Assembly: GCA_007118075.1 (NCBI GenBank)
Contig: SKSH01000059.1
Span: forward strand, 1 to 7,964
Reading direction: 5' to 3'
Source of the DNA: Halobacteriales archaeon
GTDB taxonomy: Archaea > Halobacteriota > Halobacteria > Halobacteriales > SKSH01
DNA: 7,964 nt
Below are positions 4,964-7,964 of this stretch, piece by piece (positions within the stretch are counted from its first letter, which is position 1; each line of letters starts with the position of its first letter). Under the pieces are notes generated by a model. The model was not told the DNA's origin. It did not search any database and saw nothing but the letters and a program-made list of their open reading frames with translations. Made by a program: the position numbers and the translations under genes.

Positions 4964-7756
4964 TCAATCCCAGAATGACCGCGTTCGGGCGTACTGCCGT
5001 TCGGCCTCGAGGATGTCGCGGTAGAATTCACGCGCATCTTCGCGGTGACGGTTCATGATACGAGCGGCGGTTTGTGGCCCGACTCCACGACCGGCCAGGG
5101 CGATGATGGCGGTTCGGCCGTGACTTTGGACGAGACTGGCACTGCGATAGAGTCGTTCGACATCGCTCGAGGGTGCCGCCTCATCGCTGAGCGCATCGAC
5201 GAGCTCATCTGCCCACGGGCTGATCGCGGCTAATCTGGTCGATTCACAGTGTGGACAACTCGGCTGTTCTGGGAGTGTCGAGATCGTCCGGGTGACGTCG
5301 TACTCGCGACAGTGCAGGCAGACCAGGCGTGTCTCACTGTCGAGGATTCGTTCTCGGACGGTGTCGATGACCGAAGCATCGGCTCGTTCTGGTTGGAGCA
5401 GCTCGGTCCCAACAGCCCGACCAGCCGTGCTCAGTGGGGTCGGCCCGCGGACCACCTCGATATCGATCGTCTCTGACTGAAGGGCGCCCAACAGGGTCTC
5501 TGTCGCCTCGACGTCGAGGTCATCGTGGAAGAGTTCACGGACGGCTTCATCGAACAACGGGGTGTCCTCGAAGTAGCGGACTAATCGACGCCACGAGGCG
5601 GTTGGGCCGTCAGCACGAATCGATCTGATCGCACCGAACTTCTTACCGACGTGGGCGAGGCGATAGCCAACTTCCTGTGAACCCTTGAGGCTGAGCTCAA
5701 GCAGCGGAGTGAGGTGTGCTGGGTCAGTCTCGAGCAAGATCGATGCGACGGTCTCACCACGCACCCCGCTTGGGACGGTCAGTGAGATACGATAGGGATC
5801 GACCTCGAGGCCGATCGAAGAACCGGTCTGCTGGCCGAGCAGCGCACTGACCAGCCGGCCGATGGTATCGTTCACCTGATGGCCACCACAGCAATTGATG
5901 GTGATGCCGTCGGTGGATTCGTCAACGAGCAGGCAATCATCGGTCGGCATCGGATAGCCGGCCGTGTGGTGGTCCAAGATCGGTTCAACCACCCGGTCGA
6001 TGAGCTCACGATCGACCCCGAGATCAGCGGCAACGGCGTCGACCGATTCGGCCACGAGGAGCCCACGTAGCTGACCGACCTCGGCCGCCACCGACTGTGG
6101 CACGGGGATCTCTTCACCGGTCCACGATGGCACCTCACCGGTGGGGTCACCGACGGGTGCCACCTGGATGGTATCGTCTTCGAGGGTGACGATTCGCCAC
6201 ATCTCTCCGCCCTGTATGAAGGTGGCCCCAGGTTCTGCGAAGGCGACGACGAAGCGTTCATCGAGGGTCCCAACGGGGCCGCCACTTGCCACATCGGTCA
6301 CCTCGTAGGTCGCCTCATCGGGGATCATCGAGAGGTTGTCGTAGACGTACCGCCAGGTGTTTCCGGCGGTCTCGATCCGCGCTGTAGCTTCGTCGTACCA
6401 GATGACGCCGTTGCGGCTCAACTCCTCGATGACGAGCTCGAGGGTGGTCCGTTCGAGGTCGCGAAACGGGAGTGCTCGATGGAAGCACTCGAGTGCCGCA
6501 TCCACGCTGAGGCCATCCCGACTATGCGCCATCCCGGCTATCTGGTTGGCGACGGTATCGAGGCTCCCCTCGTGGAGTCGGATGGGTTCGACCAAGCCTC
6601 GATGTGCCCGGTCGGCGATGACGATCGATTCTATCGTATCCTCGGCATCGGTCGCGACGACCGTTCCATACGAGGTCGCCCGGGCCTGGTGACCCGCCCG
6701 CCCGACCCGCTGGACGAGCCTGGTTACTTGCCGTGGACTCCCGTATTGAACCACATGATCGACGTGACCGACATCGATGCCGAGCTCCATCGACGAGGTA
6801 CACACGAGCCCGTCGAGATCTCCCGACTTGAACGCCGTCTCCATCTCGATGCGAGCTGCTTTCGAGAGCGATCCGTGGTGGACTCCGATATCGGCACCGA
6901 GGGCATTGAAGCGTGAACCGAGCGCCTCGGCTGTCTGGCGGGTATTGACGAAGACAAGGGTGGAGTCATGGCGATCGACCAGGTCGATGATGGTCCGGAC
7001 GTGAGCCGCCATCACCGGATCGACGAGTAGTTCATCGGCGAGGCGTTGATCATCATCGGTCGGCTCTGGGAGGGTCACCGTCACTTCGAGGCGGCCACCG
7101 ATATCACGTTCACGGATGGTGCAGGGTCGGCCACCGGTGAGGAACTTGGCGACCGTCTCTGGATCCCCGACGGTGGCTGACAACCCAACTCGCTGGAACG
7201 GTCCCGCCAGGTCGACGAGGCGCTCTAGGGCAACGCTCAGCTGTGCGCCACGTTTGGAGGCTGCGAGCTCGTGGACCTCATCGATGACGACGTGCTCGAC
7301 GGTGCGAAGTGCCTCTCTGAGCCGCGAACCGGTCAGCATCGCCTGGACCGTCTCTGGCGTGGTGATGAGCACATCCGGTGGATCGGTCGCTTGCTTGCGT
7401 CGCTGGTAGTCACCGGTGTCGCCGTGGCGCACCTGGACGTCGAGGTTGAGTTCTGCACCCCACCACTCGAGCCGCCCGAGCATGTCCCGATTGAGCGCCC
7501 GAAGTGGGGTGACATACAGCGCGCCGATCCCCGTTCGATCGCCAGCGGCCACCAGCGCATCGAGGATCGGTAACATCGCTGACTCTGTCTTGCCAGTCCC
7601 GGTCGGGGCGACGACGAGCACGTGTTCACCATCGACGATCGGTGGGATGGCCGCCGCCTGGGTGGCGGTGGGTTTGGTGAACCCGCGGTCGCTCAACGCG
7701 GTCTTCACCGGCTCACCAAGCCGGGCGAACACGTCGAGCTGTGCCCCTTCGCGCAT
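4964..7756 (-). CDS. lhr2: Lhr-family superfamily 2 helicase (archaeal Lhr2-like)
   Basis: Protein of 930 residues, complete. ATP-dependent nucleic acid helicase of the Lhr group. Helicase core: Q-motif region (about 26-40), Walker A APTGTGKTES (50-59), motif Ia TPLRALNRD (83-91), TTPET (132-136), DEVH (159-162), SAT (193-195), motif IV near 266-277, motif V CTSSMELGIDVG (319-330), and motif VI QRVGRAGH (349-356). Next come winged-helix and Lhr C-terminal regions with YRLAHVGKKFGAIR (698-711). The tail has four cysteines as a zinc ribbon (813, 816, 834, 837) and a helix-hairpin-helix-like ALAGRGVGPQTAARIM (886-901). This tail is what I recall of the archaeal Lhr2 branch, so the subgroup is likely but not certain. 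Archaeal Lhr proteins unwind DNA and RNA-DNA hybrids and are linked to repair. ATG is the first start, with a TA-rich box 26-31 bases upstream and a 9-bp inverted repeat across it. Confidence 0.92.
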   Translation of the reverse strand: MREGAQLDVFARLGEPVKTALSDRGFTKPTATQAAAIPPIVDGEHVLVVAPTGTGKTESAMLPILDALVAAGDRTGIGALYVTPLRALNRDMLGRLEWWGAELNLDVQVRHGDTGDYQRRKQATDPPDVLITTPETVQAMLTGSRLREALRTVEHVVIDEVHELAASKRGAQLSVALERLVDLAGPFQRVGLSATVGDPETVAKFLTGGRPCTIRERDIGGRLEVTVTLPEPTDDDQRLADELLVDPVMAAHVRTIIDLVDRHDSTLVFVNTRQTAEALGSRFNALGADIGVHHGSLSKAARIEMETAFKSGDLDGLVCTSSMELGIDVGHVDHVVQYGSPRQVTRLVQRVGRAGHQARATSYGTVVATDAEDTIESIVIADRAHRGLVEPIRLHEGSLDTVANQIAGMAHSRDGLSVDAALECFHRALPFRDLERTTLELVIEELSRNGVIWYDEATARIETAGNTWRYVYDNLSMIPDEATYEVTDVASGGPVGTLDERFVVAFAEPGATFIQGGEMWRIVTLEDDTIQVAPVGDPTGEVPSWTGEEIPVPQSVAAEVGQLRGLLVAESVDAVAADLGVDRELIDRVVEPILDHHTAGYPMPTDDCLLVDESTDGITINCCGGHQVNDTIGRLVSALLGQQTGSSIGLEVDPYRISLTVPSGVRGETVASILLETDPAHLTPLLELSLKGSQEVGYRLAHVGKKFGAIRSIRADGPTASWRRLVRYFEDTPLFDEAVRELFHDDLDVEATETLLGALQSETIDIEVVRGPTPLSTAGRAVGTELLQPERADASVIDTVRERILDSETRLVCLHCREYDVTRTISTLPEQPSCPHCESTRLAAISPWADELVDALSDEAAPSSDVERLYRSASLVQSHGRTAIIALAGRGVGPQTAARIMNRHREDAREFYRDILEAERQYARTRSFWD

Positions 7757-7777
7757 CGGTGCTCAATAACCGATGCG
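7752..7777. repeat. 9-bp perfect inverted repeat across the helicase start codon
   Basis: CGCATCGGT (7752-7760) and ACCGATGCG (7769-7777) are exact reverse complements separated by 8 bases (7761-7768). The left arm contains the minus-strand ATG of the helicase gene (7756-7754). It could be an operator placed just downstream of the candidate box A, or a hairpin that hides the start codon if the transcript has a leader. No regulator is known. Confidence 0.6.
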
Positions 7778-7781
7778 GGTG

Positions 7782-7787
7782 GATAAG
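7782..7787 (-). promoter_or_regulatory. Candidate box A for the helicase operon
   Basis: CTTATC on the minus strand lies 26 to 31 bases before the helicase ATG, in the 44-base gap after the partial upstream gene. With this spacing transcription would begin at or very near the start codon, agreeing with the lack of a Shine-Dalgarno sequence. Confidence 0.4.
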
Positions 7788-7800
7788 ACCCTCGTCGCAC

Positions 7801-7964
7801 TCATGAGATCGTTAGTGCGCCGAGCTGGCCAAGTTTCGTCCCATCGAGGAGGTATACCTCTGGCTTGATGAGCGACTGTGGAAGATACGGGACGAGGAAC
7901 GATTCATCCTGGACATTGATCCAGGTGCCTCCGGAGAGCTCGTTGAACGCCGGCATCACGACGA
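7801..7964 (-). CDS. Partial gene at the right edge: C-terminal 53 residues, unknown protein
   Basis: The minus strand is open from the window end to a TGA at 7803-7801, while the other two minus frames are closed by stops near the edge. The visible tail of 53 residues includes MPAFNELSGGTW, FLVPYLPQSL and PEVYLLDGTKLGQL, ending in ALTIS. It has several alternating hydrophobic stretches suggesting beta strands, and uses codons like its neighbours. I do not recognise the family. The start lies outside the window; an in-frame ATG near the edge (7956-7954) could in principle be a start but is more likely internal. It lies 44 bases upstream of the helicase on the same strand, so the two may be transcribed together. 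Confidence 0.6.
   Translation of the reverse strand, partial: VVMPAFNELSGGTWINVQDESFLVPYLPQSLIKPEVYLLDGTKLGQLGALTIS

Noticed and set aside
7849..7860. 12-bp perfect palindrome GAGGTATACCTC
   Set aside because: It falls inside the partial coding frame at the right edge with no loop, so it is probably a codon coincidence.

Overview
The window looks like chromosomal core sequence from a haloarchaeon (class Halobacteria) or a close relative. The evidence is several protein families that I know only from haloarchaea (DUF5796, DUF7508 and DUF7128 types), an archaeal GHMP-type shikimate kinase, an archaetidylserine decarboxylase, many Asp/Glu-rich proteins, a strong shortage of CTAG, many GATC tetramers, tightly packed genes and mostly leaderless-looking gene starts. 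All assignments come from reading the translated sequence; no database search was run.

Layout: bases 1-98 are a 5' flank with a possible promoter. Bases 99-2158 (+) hold a two-gene operon encoding membrane-anchored bacterial-PH-domain (bPH2, YdbS/YdbT-like) proteins: one PH domain in the first protein and three in the second. Converging on it from the minus strand are a 95-residue multi-pass membrane protein (2190-2477) and, upstream of that, shikimate kinase aroK (2515-3378). An 85-bp divergent spacer separates aroK from a plus-strand pair that overlaps by one base: a DUF5796-type protein (3464-3892) and an 83-residue DUF7508-type protein (3892-4143). The latter resembles a degenerate GIY-YIG domain. 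Facing it on the minus strand, read from high to low coordinate, are a partial gene at the right edge (7801-7964), an Lhr-family superfamily 2 helicase (4964-7756), archaetidylserine decarboxylase asd (4317-4916) and a 44-residue C2HC zinc-finger protein (4151-4285).

Functionally the window mixes housekeeping roles: aromatic amino acid synthesis (aroK), ether-lipid headgroup synthesis (asd), nucleic acid processing (Lhr helicase) and probable membrane maintenance or stress tolerance (PH-domain pair). Between them sit small haloarchaeal proteins of unknown role. I see no mobile elements, CRISPR arrays, tRNA or rRNA genes and no clear signs of recent transfer. The most interesting points are the GIY-YIG-like look of the 83-residue protein, a perfect 9-bp inverted repeat across the helicase start codon, the four-copy PH motif shared by the operon at the left end, and the unannotated partial gene at the right edge.
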